NCBI GenBank assembly: GCA_027886175.1
Contig: JAJNNQ010000078.1
Coordinates: forward strand, 3,782,001 to 3,846,000
Length of the DNA stretch: 64,000 nt
Reading direction: 5' to 3'
Source of the DNA: Phylloscopus collybita
Lineage: Eukaryota; Chordata; Aves; Passeriformes; Phylloscopidae
The translations under genes were made by a program, and so were the position numbers. This document shows positions 1 to 12,065 of this stretch, piece after piece; position 1 is the stretch's first letter; each line of letters opens with the position of its first letter. Below the pieces are notes generated by a model. The model was not told where the DNA came from and did not search any database. It saw nothing but the letters and a program-made list of their open reading frames with translations.

Positions 1-3000
1 GAAAGCCGAACTCGGTCGCTGCAAGCGGGTGCTGGCGAACAGCTTCTGGTCACCTTGTAGAAACTGTCCCAGCACAGTGCAGAGTCCCCGTGGCTAGTTC
101 CTTGAAATACCTTTCCTGGCAGCAGCCCAGAGCTGTACTGAGTGCAGCAGGTGTCAGGCCGTCTCCTCTCGCCGTGTAGGTGCTTCTGTTTTGTGTTTGC
201 AGCGTGCAGAGAAGCCTGCGTGCTTGCTGCTGCTTCCAGCAAGCCAAAACGCTTTTGCAGCCACTTTCCTGCCTTTTCCACAACAGCATCACTGTCTAGC
301 TGATTTACAGTTGCCTCTGCGTAGAGCAGCTAGAGGAGCAGCTCTGCCGGCTTTCCTGTGCTTCTGCATAGCAGAGCTGTCAAGAACGAGAAGCTGCGTT
401 TTGCCGAGAAAGCAGCGCTTCGCGGAAGCACAGCCAGCGGCGTCTTCGGTACAGCCGCAGCTTGTGCGGAGAAGCGAAAGAGAGCCGGGGAAGAATGTGG
501 AAAGCCGAACTCGGTCGCTGCAAGCGGGTGCTGGCGAACAGCTTCTGGTCACCTTGTAGAAACTGTCCCAGCACAGTGCAGAGTCCCCGTGGCTAGTTCC
601 TTGAAATACCTTTCCTGGCAGCAGCCCAGAGCTGTACTGAGTGCAGCAGGTGTCAGGCAGTCTCCTCTCGCCGTGTAGGTGCTTCTGTTTTGTGTTTGCA
701 GCGTGCAGAGAAGCCCGCGTGCTTGCTGCTGCTTCCAGCAAGCCAAAACGCTTTTGCAGCCACTTTCCTGCCTTTTCCACAACAGGATCACTGTCCAGCT
801 GATATACAGTTGCCTCTGCGTAGAGCAGCTAGAGGAGCAGCTCTGCCGGCTTTCCTGTGCTTCTGCATAGCAGAGCTGTCAAGAACGAGAAGCTGCGTTT
901 TGCCGAGAAAGCAGCGCTTCGCGGAAGCACAGCCAGCGGCGTCTTCGGTACAGCCGCAGCTTGTGCGGAGAAGCGAAAGAGAGCCGGGGAAGAACGTGGA
1001 AAGCCGAACTCGGTCGCTGCAAGCGGGTGCTGGCGAACAGCTTCTGGTCACCTTGTAGAAACTGTCCCAGCACAGTGCAGAGTCCCCGTGGCTAGTTCCT
1101 TGAAATACCTTTCCTGGCAGCAGCCCAGAGCTGTACTGGGTGCAGCAGGTGTCAGGCAGTCTCCTCTCGCCGTGTAGGTGCTTCTGTTTTGTGTTTGCAG
1201 CGTGCAGAGAAGCCCGCGTGCTTGCTGCTGCTTCCAGCAAGCCAAAACGCTTTTGCAGCCACTTTCCTGCCTTTTCCACAACAGGATCACTGTCTAGCTG
1301 ATTTACAGTTGCCTCTGCGTAGAGCAGCTAGAGGAGCAGCTCTGCCGGCTTTCCTGTGCTTCTGCATAGCAGAGCTGTCAAGAACGAGAAGCTGCGTTTT
1401 GCCGAGAAAGCAGCGCTTCGCGGAAGCACAGCCAGCGGCGTCTTCGGTACAGCCGCAGCTTGTGCGGAGAAGCGAAAGAGAGCCGGGGAAGAACGTGGAA
1501 AGCCGAACTCGGTCGCTGCAAGCGGGTGCTGGCGAACAGCTTCTGGTCACCTTGTAGAAACTCTCCCAGCACAGTGCAGAGTCCCCGTGGCTAGTTCCTT
1601 GAAATACCTTTCCTGGCAGCAGCCCAGAGCTGTACTGAGTGCAGCAGGTGTCAGGCCGTCTCCTCTCGCCGTGTAGGTGCTTCTGTTTTGTGTTTGCAGC
1701 GTGCAGAGAAGCCCGCGTGCTTGCTGCTGCTTCCAGCAAGCCAAAACGCTTTTGCAGCCACTTTCCTGCCTTTTCCACAACAGGATCACTGTCTAGCTGA
1801 TTTACAGTTGCCTCTGCGTAGAGCAGCTAGAGGAGCAGCTCTGCCGGCTTTCCTGTGCTTCTGCATAGCAGAGCTGTCAAGAACGAGAAGCTGCGTCTTG
1901 CCGAGAAAGCAGCGCTTCGCGGAAGCACAGCCAGCGGCGTCTTCGGTACAGCCGCAGCTTGTGCGGAGAAGCGAAAGAGAGCCGGGGAAGAACGTGGAAA
2001 GCCGAACTCGGTCGCTGCAAGCGGGTGCTGGCGAACAGCTTCTGGTCACCTTGTAGAAACTGTCCCAGCACAGTGCAGAGTCCCCGTGGCTAGTTCCTTG
2101 AAATACCTTTCCTGGCAGCAGCCCAGAGCTGTACTGAGTGCAGCAGGTGTCAGGCAGTCTCCTCTCGCCGTGTAGGTGCTTCTGTTTTGTGTTTGCAGCG
2201 TGCAGAGAAGCCCGCGTGCTTGCTGCTGCTTCCAGCAAGCCAAAACGCTTTTGCAGCCACTTTCCTGCCTTTTCCACAATAGGATCACTGTCTAGCTGAT
2301 TTACAGTTGCCTCTGCGTAGAGCAGCTAGAGGAGCAGCTCTGCCGGCTTTCCTGTGCTTCTGCATAGCAGAGCTGTCAAGAACGAGAAGCTGCGTTTTGT
2401 CGAGAAAGCAGCGCTTCGCAGAAGCACAGCCAGCGGCGTCTTCGGTACAGCCGCAGCTTGTGCGGAGAAGCGAAAGAGAGCCGGGGAAGAACGTGGAAAG
2501 CCGAACTCGGTCGCTGCAAGCGGGTGCTGGCGAACAGCTTCTGGTCACCTTGTAGAAACTGTCCCAGCACAGTGCAGAGTCCCCGTGGCTAGTTCCTTGA
2601 AATACCTTTCCTGGCAGCAGCCCAGAGCTGTACTGAGTGCAGCAGGTGTCAGGCAGTCTCCTCTCGCCGTGTAGGTGCTTCTGTTTTGTGTTTGCAGCGT
2701 GCAGAGAAGCCCGCGTGCTTGCTGCTGCTTCCAGCAAGCCAAAACGCTTTTGCAGCCACTTTCCTGCCTTTTCCACAACAGCATCACTGTCTAGCTGATT
2801 TACAGTTGCCTCTGCGTAGAGCAGCTAGAGGAGCAGCTCTGCCGGCTTTCCTGTGCTTCTGCATAGCAGAGCTGTCAAGAACGAGAAGCTGCGTTTTGCC
2901 GAGAAAGCAGCGCTTCGCGGAAGCACAGCCAGCGGCGTCTTCGGTACAGCCGCAGCTTGTGCGGAGAAGCGAAAGAGAGCCAGGGAAGAACGTGGAAAGC

Positions 3001-5190
3001 CGAACTCGGTCGCTGCAAGCGGGTGCTGGCGAACAGCTTCTGGTCACCTTGTAGAAACTCTCCCAGCACAGTGCAGAGTCCCCGTGGCTAGTTCCTTGAA
3101 ATACCTTTCCTGGCAGCAGCCCAGAGCTGTACTGAGTGCAGCAGGTGTCAGGCAGTCTCCTCTCGCCGTGTAGGTGCTTCTGTTTTGTGTTTGCAGCGTG
3201 CAGAGAAGCCCGCGTGCTTGCTGCTGCTTCCAGCAAGCCAAAACGCTTTTGCAGCCACTTTCCTGCCTTTTCCACAATAGGATCACTGTCTAGCTGATTT
3301 ACAGTTGCCTCTGCGTAGAGCAGCTAGAGGAGCAGCTCTGCCGGCTTTCCTGTGCTTCTGCATAGCAGAGCTGTCAAGAACGAGAAGCTGCGTTTTGTCG
3401 AGAAAGCAGCGCTTCGCGGAAGCACAGCCAGCGGCGTCTTCGGTACAGCCGCAGCTTGTGCGGAGAAGCGAAAGAGAGCCGGGGAAGAACGTGGAAAGCC
3501 GAACTCGGTCGCTGCAAGCGGGTGCTGGCGAACAGCTTCTGGTCACCTTGTAGAAACTCTCCCAGCACAGTGCAGAGTCCCCGTGGCTAGTTCCTTGAAA
3601 TACCTTTCCTGGCAGCAGCCCAGAGCTGTACTGAGTGCAGCAGGTGTCAGGCAGTCTCCTCTCGCCGTGTAGGTGCTTCTGTTTTGTGTTTGCAGCGTGC
3701 AGAGAAGCCCGCGTGCTTGCTGCTGCTTCCAGCAAGCCAAAACGCTTTTGCAGCCACTTTCCTGCCTTTTCCACAACAGGATCACTGTCTAGCTGATTTA
3801 CAGTTGCCTCTGCGTAGAGCAGCTAGAGGAGCAGCTCTGCCGGCTTTCCTGTGCTTCTGCATAGCAGAGCTGTCAAGAACGAGAAGCTGCGTTTTGCCGA
3901 GAAAGCAGCGCTTCGCGGAAGCACAGCCAGCGGCGTCTTCGGTACAGCCGCAGCTTGTGCGGAGAAGCGAAAGAGAGCCGGGGAAGAACGTGGAAAGCCG
4001 AACTCGGTCGCTGCAAGCGGGTGCTGGCGAACAGCTTCTGGTCACCTTGTAGAAACTGTCCCAGCACAGTGCAGAGTCCCCGTGGCTAGTTCCTTGAAAT
4101 ACCTTTCCTGGCAGCAGCCCAGAGCTGTACTGAGTGCAGCAGGTGTCAGGCCGTCTCCTCTCGCCGTGTAGGTGCTTCTGTTTTGTGTTTGCAGCGTGCA
4201 GAGAAGCCCGCGTGCTTGCTGCTGCTTCCAGCAAGCCAAAACGCTTTTGCAGCCACTTTCCTGCCTTTTCCACAACAGCATCACTGTCTAGCTGATTTAC
4301 AGTTGCCTCTGCGTAGAGCAGCTAGAGGAGCAGCTCTGCCGGCTTTCCTGTGCTTCTGCATAGCAGAGCTGTCAAGAACGAGAAGCTGCGTTTTGCCGAG
4401 AAAGCAGCGCTTCGCGGAAGCACAGCCAGCGGCGTCTTCGGTACAGCCGCAGCTTGTGCGGAGAAGCGAAAGAGAGCCGGGGAAGAACGTGGAAAGCCGA
4501 ACTCGGTCGCTGCAAGCGGGTGCTGGCGAACAGCTTCTGGTCACCTTGTAGAAACTCTCCCAGCACAGTGCAGAGTCCCCGTGGCTAGTTCCTTGAAATA
4601 CCTTTCCTGGCAGCAGCCCAGAGCTGTACTGAGTGCAGCAGGTGTCAGGCAGTCTCCTCTCGCCGTGTAGGTGCTTCTGTTTTGTGTTTGCAGCGTGCAG
4701 AGAAGCCCGCGTGCTTGCTGCTGCTTCCAGCAAGCCAAAACGCTTTTGCAGCCACTTTCCTGCCTTTTCCACAACAGGATCACTGTCTAGCTGATTTACA
4801 GTTGCCTCTGCGTAGAGCAGCTAGAGGAGCAGCTCTGCCGGCTTTCCTGTGCTTCTGCATAGCAGAGCTGTCAAGAACGAGAAGCTGCGTTTTGCCGAGA
4901 AAGCAGCGCTTCGCGGAAGCACAGCCAGCGGCGTCTTCGGTACAGCCGCAGCTTGTGTGGAGAAGCGAAAGAGAGCCGGGGAAGAACGTGGAAAGCCGAA
5001 CTCGGTCGCTGCAAGCGGGTGCTGGCGAACAGCTTCTGGTCACCTTGTAGAAACTGTCCCAGCACAGTGCAGAGTCCCCGTGGCTAGTTCCTTGAAATAC
5101 CTTTCCTGGCAGCAGCCCAGAGCTGTACTGAGTGCAGCAGGTGTCAGGCAGTCTCCTCTCGCCGTGTAGGTGCTTCTGTTTTGTGTTTGC
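1..5190. repeat. 499-bp GC-rich satellite array, 10.4 units
   Basis: Units begin at 1, 500, 999, 1498, 1997, 2496, 2995, 3494, 3993, 4492 and 4991; the last is cut after 200 bases. Every complete unit is exactly 499 bp, with no insertions or deletions and only a few substitutions, so this is a young or strongly homogenised array. Recurrent variants include G/C in the 'gaaact[g/c]tccc' segment (C at about 1560, 3058, 3557 and 4555), 'caggc[c/a]gtct' (C form at about 158, 1655 and 4150), and three forms of the segment near unit base 280. Units 5 and 7 share a rare pair of variants about 120 bases apart, and units 1 and 9 share another set, so units were shuffled and not copied strictly from neighbours. 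The array starts before the window. I see no similarity to the 191-bp satellite. Open frames recur in each unit, but 499 is not a multiple of three and they are not continuous across units. I do not recognise the family. Confidence 0.97.
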
Positions 5191-5197
5191 ACACGAA
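5185..5197. other. junction of 499-bp satellite and 191-bp satellite
   Basis: The last 499-bp unit follows its neighbours up to 'tgtgtttgca' and then passes straight into 'cacgaacgctgg', which is the interior of a 191-bp-type monomer. The breakpoint lies at 5190/5191, with one ambiguous shared A. There is no unique spacer, transposon end or target duplication, so this looks like an illegitimate join between two arrays. It also marks the outer end of the left inverted arm described for 5191-7346. Confidence 0.9.
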
Positions 5198-7346
5198 CGC
5201 TGGCCCATTTCCATGGGAGAAGAAAGTCTCCAACCCACGTTCCTGATTTCAGTTTTTAGGAGGCGTTTGGAACTGCAAGGGCAGACAAACTTCCATCTGG
5301 TGGGAAATTGCATTTGGGAGATATCCTCATATGTATGGAACTTTGGTAGGCTTATGCCCACTGGCAGGCAGACAGCATTAGAAACGAACGGTGGCCTCTT
5401 TCCATGGAAAAACAAAGTCTCCAACCCACGTTCGTGATGTCGGTTTTTAGGAGGCCTCTGGCACTACAAGTGGAGACAAACTTCCAACTGCTGGCATATT
5501 GCATCTGGGAGATATCTTCATTTGTGAGGAATTTCAGCAGGCATAACCCCAGTGACAGGCAGACAGCATTAGACACGAACAATGGACCTTTTCCATGGGA
5601 AACCAAAACCTCCACCCCACGTTGCTGATGTCACTTTGTAGGAGGCGTTTTCCAATATAAGGGCAGAGAAACTTCCATCTGGTGGTAGATTGCACCTGGG
5701 AGATATCCTCATTTCTATGGAATTTTAGTGGAATTTTAGTAGGAAGAAGCCCAGTGGCAGGCACCTAGCATTAGACACAAACGGTGGCCCATTTCCATGG
5801 GAGAAGAAAGTCTCCAACCCACGTTCCTGATTTCAGTTTTTAGGAGGCGTTTGGAACTACAAGGGCAGACAAACTTCCATCTGGTTATAGATTGCACCTG
5901 GGAGATATCCTCATTTGTGTAGAATTTTAGTGGAATTTTAGTAGGCATAAGCCCAGTGGCTGGCAGGCAGCATTAGACAGGAACGGTGGTCCTTTTCAAT
6001 GGGAAACCAAAGTCTCCGCCCCAGGTTCCTGATGTCAATTTGTAGGAAGCCTTTGGCTCTACAGGGGCAGACAAACTTCCATCTGGTGGTAGATTGCACA
6101 TGGGAGACATCCTCATTTGTATGGAATTTTGGTGGAATTTTAATAGGCAGAAGCCTTGTGGCAGGCACACATCATTAGACACGAACGCTGGCCCATTTCC
6201 ATGGGAAACCAAAGTTTCCAATCCAGGATCCTGATGTCAGTTTGAAGGAGGCGTTTGGCACTAGAAGGGCAGACAAAGTTCCGTCTGGTGGTTGATTGCA
6301 TCGAGGAGATATCCTCATTTGTATGGAATTTCAGCAGGCAGAAGCCCAGTGGCACGCAGACAGCATTAGACATGAACAATGGACCTTTTCCATGGGAAAC
6401 CAAAGTCTCCACCTCACGTTCCTGATGTCAGTTTTTAGGAGGCCTTAGGAACTACAAGGGCAGAAAAACTTCCATCTGGTGGTAGATTGCACCTGGGAGA
6501 TATCCTCATTTGTATAGAATTTTAGTGGAATTTTAGTAGGCAGAAGTCCAGCGGCAGGCAGACAGCATTACACACGAACGCTGGCCAATATCCATGGGAA
6601 ACCAAAGTCTCCAACCCAGGCTCCTCATGTCAGTTTGTAGGAGGCCTTTGGCATTAAAAGGGCAGACAAACTTTCATCTGGTGGGAAATTGCATTTGGGA
6701 GATATCCTCAGATGTATGGAACTTTGGTAGGCATATGCCCACTGGCAGGCAGACAGCATTAGACACGAACGGTGGCCTCTTTCCATGGAAAAACAAAGTC
6801 TCCACCCCACGTTCCTGATGTCAGTTTTTAGGAGACCTCTGGCACTACAGGAGGAGACAAACTTCCAACTGCTGGCATATTGCATCTGGGAGATATCCTC
6901 ATTTGTGAGGAATTTCAGCAGGCATAACCCCAGTGACAGGCAGACAGCATTAGACACGAACGGTGCCCCTTTTCCATGGGAAACCAAAGTCTCCACCCCA
7001 CGTTCCTGACGTCAGTTTTTAGGAGGCATTTGGCACTACAGAGGCAGACAAACTTCCATCTGGTGGTAGATTGCACCTGGGAGACATCCTCATTTGTATG
7101 GAATTTTAGTGGGATTTTAATAGGCAGAAGCCTTGTGGCAGGCAAACATCATTAGACACGAACGCTGTCCCATTTCCATGGGAAACCAAAGTCTCCACTC
7201 CAGGTTCCTGATGTCAGTTTGTAGGAGGCCTTTGGCACTACAAGGGCAGACAAAGTTCCGTCTGGTGGTTGATTGCATTGAGGGGATATCCTCATTTGTA
7301 TGGAATTTCAGCAGGCAGAAGATCAGTGGCAGGCAGACAGCATAGG
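5191..7346 (+). repeat. diverged 191/202-bp satellite, left inverted arm
   Basis: About eleven monomers in what is called here forward orientation, the strand reading ccatggga, then aggcct, then gatatcctc. Anchors at ccatgg (5211, 5402, 5593, 5795 and about 5997) give spacings of 191, 191, 202 and 202. Neighbouring monomers differ clearly from each other. The block is nearly identical to the reverse complement of 58317-60662. Paired positions sum to 65853 for the outer part (5191 to about 5990) and to 65662 for the inner part, so one 191-bp monomer is missing here or extra on the right near 59655-59850. Similarity stops near 7346, where the homogenised domain begins. Confidence 0.9.
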
Positions 7347-7899
7347 ACACGAACGGTGGCCCATTTTCATGGGAAACCAAAGTCGCCACTCCCGGTTCCT
7401 GATGTCAGTTTTTAGGAGGTTTTTGCCACTACAAGGGCAGGCAAACTTCCATCTGGTGGTAAATTGCATCTGCGAGATATCCTCATTTGTATGGAATTTT
7501 AGCAGGCATACGCCCAGTGGCAGGCACACAGCATTTGGCATGAACAGTGGCCCTTTTCCATGGGAAACCAAATTATCCATCCTATGTTTCAGATGTCAGT
7601 TTATAGGAGCCCTTTGGCACTACAATGGCAGAGAAACTTCAAACTGGGGGAGGATTGCACCTGCGAAATATTCCCATTTGTATAGAATTTTAGAGGAATT
7701 TTAGTACGCAGAATCCCAGCTGCAGGCACACAGAATTAGACATGAATAGTGACCTTTTCCAGGGGAAACCAAAGTCTCCACCCCACGTTCCTCATGTCAG
7801 TTTTTACGAGGACTTTGGCAACATAAGGGCAGACATACTTCCAACTGGTGGTTGATTACATCAGGGAGATATCCTCATTTGTGAGGAATTTCAGCAGGC
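7347..7899 (+). repeat. 553-bp perfect duplication, copy 1
   Basis: Identical base for base, as read by eye, to 8907-9459 at an offset of 1560. It is preceded and followed by non-matching monomers. It forms the left edge of the homogenised domain, directly next to the inverted arm. Confidence 0.92.
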
Positions 7900-8906
7900 G
7901 TAACCCAGTGGCAGGCAGACAGCATTAGACACGAACGGTTGCCCTTTTCCATGGAAAAACCAATTATGCATCCTATGTTCCTGATCTCAGTTTTTAGGAG
8001 GCCATTGGCGCTACACTGGCAGACAAATTTCCATCTGGCAGTAGATTGCACCTCGGAGATGTCCTCATTTGTACGGAATTTTAGTGGTATTTTAGTACTC
8101 AGAAGCCCAGTGGCAGACAGAGAGCATTAAACATAAACGGTGGGCCTTTTCCATAGGAAACCGAAGTCTCCAGGCCAGGTTCCGAATGTCAGTTTGAAGG
8201 AGGCCTTTGGCACTACAAGGGCAGACAAACTTCCATCTGGTGGCATATTGCATCTGGGAGATATCCTCATTTGTATGTAATTTTAGTAGCCATAATCCCA
8301 GTGGCAAGCACACAGCATTAGACACGAACGGTGGCCCTTTTCCATGGGAAACCAAAGTCTCCACCCCACGTTCATGATGTCCGTTTCTAGGAGGCCTTTG
8401 GAACTACAAGAGCAGACAAACTTCCAACTGGTGGCATATTGCATCTGGGAGATATCCTCATTTGTATGTAATTTCTGTAGCCATAAGCCCAGTGGCCGGC
8501 AGACAGCATTAGACACGAACGGTGGCCCTTTTCCATGGGAAACCGAATTCTCCACTCCAGGCTCCTGATGTCTATTTGTAGGAGGCCTTTGGCACTACAG
8601 GGGCAGACAAACTTCCATCAGCTGGTTGATTGCATCGGAGAGATTTCCAAATATCTTTGGAATTTCAGCAGGCAGAAGCCCAGTGGCAGGCAGACAGCAT
8701 TAGACATGAACGCTGGCCCTTTTCCATGGGAAAACAAAGTCTCCACCCCTGGTTCCTGATGTCAGTTTTTTAGGAGGGCTTTGGTACTACAAGGGCAGAG
8801 AATCTTCCATCTGGTTGTGGATTGCACCTAGGAGATATCCTCATTTCTATGGAATTTTAGTGGAATTTTAATAGGAAGAAGCCCAGTGGCAAGCAGACAG
8901 CATTAC

Positions 8907-9459
8907 ACACGAACGGTGGCCCATTTTCATGGGAAACCAAAGTCGCCACTCCCGGTTCCTGATGTCAGTTTTTAGGAGGTTTTTGCCACTACAAGGGCAG
9001 GCAAACTTCCATCTGGTGGTAAATTGCATCTGCGAGATATCCTCATTTGTATGGAATTTTAGCAGGCATACGCCCAGTGGCAGGCACACAGCATTTGGCA
9101 TGAACAGTGGCCCTTTTCCATGGGAAACCAAATTATCCATCCTATGTTTCAGATGTCAGTTTATAGGAGCCCTTTGGCACTACAATGGCAGAGAAACTTC
9201 AAACTGGGGGAGGATTGCACCTGCGAAATATTCCCATTTGTATAGAATTTTAGAGGAATTTTAGTACGCAGAATCCCAGCTGCAGGCACACAGAATTAGA
9301 CATGAATAGTGACCTTTTCCAGGGGAAACCAAAGTCTCCACCCCACGTTCCTCATGTCAGTTTTTACGAGGACTTTGGCAACATAAGGGCAGACATACTT
9401 CCAACTGGTGGTTGATTACATCAGGGAGATATCCTCATTTGTGAGGAATTTCAGCAGGC
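8907..9459 (+). repeat. 553-bp perfect duplication, copy 2
   Basis: Partner of 7347-7899. The first difference to the right is a G/A at 7900 against 9460. To the left, matching fails just before the shared 'acacgaacgg'. Confidence 0.92.
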
Positions 9460-12065
9460 ATAACCCCAGTGGCAGGCAGACACCATTAGACAAGAACGGC
9501 GGCGCTTTTCCATGGGAAACAAAAATCTTCACCCGTGGTTCCTGATGTCAGGTTTTAGGAGGCCTTTGCCACTACAAGGGCAGACAAACTTCCATCTGAT
9601 GGAAAATTCCATCTGGGAGATATCCTCATTTGTATGGAATTTTACTAGGCATAAGCCCAGTGGCAGGCACAGAGCATTAGACAAAAACGGTGCCCCTTTT
9701 CCATGGAAACCAAAGTCTCCACCTCACGTTCCTGATGTCAGTTTTTAGGAGGCCTTTGGCACTACAAGGGCAGACAAACTTCCAACTGGTGGTAGATTGC
9801 ACCATGGAGATGTCCTCATTTGTATGGAATTTTAGTGGAATTTTAATACTCAGAAGCCCAGTTGCAGACCGACAGCATTAAATACGAACGGTGGGCCTTT
9901 TCCATAGGAAACCAAAGTTCCAGGCCAGGTTCCAGATATCACTTTGAACGAGGCCTTTGGCACTGCAAGAGCAGACAAACTTCCATCTGGTGGCATATTG
10001 CATCTGGGAGATATCCTCATTTGTATGTAATTTCAGTAGTCATAAGCCCAGTGGCAAAGAGACAGCATTAAACACCAAGGGTGGCCCTATTCCATGGGAA
10101 ACCAAATCGTCCTCTCCAGATTCCTGATGTCAGTTTGTAGGAGGCCGTTGGCATTACAAGGGCAGACAAACTTTCAAGTGGTGGTAGATTCCATCTGGGA
10201 GATATCCTCATTTGTATGGAATTTTACTAGGCATAAGCCCAGTGGCAGGCGCATAGCATTAGACACAAACGGTGGCCCTTTTCCATGGGAAAGCAAAGTC
10301 TCCACCCCACGTTCCTGATGTCAGTTTTTAGGAGGCCTTTGGCACTACAAGGGCAGACAAACTTCCATCTGGTGGTAGATTGCACCTGGGAGATATCCTC
10401 ATTTGTATGGAACTTCAGCACTCATAATCTCAAAGCCAGGCAGACAGCATTAGAAACGAACGATGGACCTTCTCCATGGGAAACCAAAGTCTTCACCCCA
10501 CGTTCCTGATGTCAGTTTTTTGGAGGCCTTTGGCACTACGAGGGCAGACAAACTTCCACCTGGTGGTAGATTGCACCTGGGAGATATCCTCATTTGTATG
10601 GAACTTCAGCAGTCATCACCACAGTGCCAGGCAGACAGCATTAGATACGAACCGTGGTCCTTTTCCATGGGAAACCAAAGTCTCCACGCCTGGTTCCTGA
10701 TGTCAGTTTTTTAGGGGGCTTTTGCCACTACAAGGGCAGACAAACTTCCACCTCGTGGTAAATTGCATCTTCGAGATATCCTCATTTGTATGGAATTTTA
10801 GCAGGCATACGCCCAGTGGCAGGCACACAGCATTTGGCATGAACAGTGGCCCTTTTCCATGGGAAACCAAATTATCCATCCTATGTTTCAGATGTCAGTT
10901 TATAGGAGCCCTTTGGCACTACAAGGGCAGAGAAACTTTAAACTGGGGGAGGATTGCACCTGCGAAATATTCCCATTTGTATTAAATTTTAGAGGAATTT
11001 TAGTACGCAGAATCCCAGCTGCAGGCACACAGAATTAGACATGAATAGTGGCCCTTTTCCAGGGGAAAACAAAGTCTCCAGGCCAGGTTCCTGATGCCAG
11101 TTTTTAGGAGGCCTTTTGCACTACAAGAACAGAAAACCTTCCAACTGGTGGCATATTGCGTCTTGGAGATATCCTCATTTGTATGGAAATATAGTGGAAT
11201 TAAAGTAGGCAGAAGCCCAGTGGCAAGTAGACAGCATTAAACACCAACGGTGGCCCATTTCCATGGGAAACCAAAGTCTCCACACCAGGTGCCTTATGTC
11301 CGTTTATAGGAGGACTTTTGCACTACAAGAGCAGACAAATTTCCAACTGCTGGCTTATTGCATCTGGGAGATATCCTCATTTGTATGTAATTTCTGTAGC
11401 CATAAGCCCAGTGGCCGGCAGACAGCATTAGACATGAACGGTGGCCCTTTTCCATGGGAAACCGAATTCTCCACTCCAGGCTCCTGATGTCTATTTGTAG
11501 GAGGCCTTTGGCACTACAGGGGCAGAGGAACTTCCGTCAGGTGGTTGATTGCATCGGAGAGATTTCCCAATTTCTTTGGAATTTCAGCAGGCAGAAGCCC
11601 AGTGGCAGGCAGACAGCATTAGACATGAACGCTGGCCCTTTTCCATGGGAAAACAAAGTCTTCACCCCTGATTCCTGATGTCAGTTTTTTAGGAGGGCTT
11701 TGGTACTACAAGGGCAGAGAATCTTCTATCTGGTTGTAGATTGCACCTGGGAGATATCCTCATTTCTATGGAATTTTAGTGGAATTTTAATAGGAAGAAG
11801 CCCAGTGGCAAGCAGACAGCATTACACACGAACGGTGGCCCATTTTCATGGGAAACCAAAGTGGCCACTCCCGGTTCCTGATGTCAGTTTTTAGGAGGCC
11901 TTTGCCACTACAAGGGCAGGCAAACTTCCATCTGGTGGTAAATTGCATCTGCGAGATATGCTCATTTGTATGGAGATTTAGCAGGCATATGCCCAGTGGC
12001 AGGCACACAGCATTAGGCATGAACAGTGCCCTATTCCACGGGAAACCAAATTATACATCCTACGT

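Noticed and set aside
1..5190. Repeated open reading frames of 163, 122, 106 and 80 codons on both strands in each 499-bp unit
   Set aside because: They recur only because the unit recurs, overlap each other on both strands, do not continue across units (499 is not a multiple of three), and show no recognisable domain. They are frames left open by GC-rich repeat sequence.
4780..5424. A 214-codon minus-strand frame, the longest in the window
   Set aside because: It spans the junction of two unrelated satellites and is a fusion of two repeat-derived frames, so it cannot be a conserved gene.
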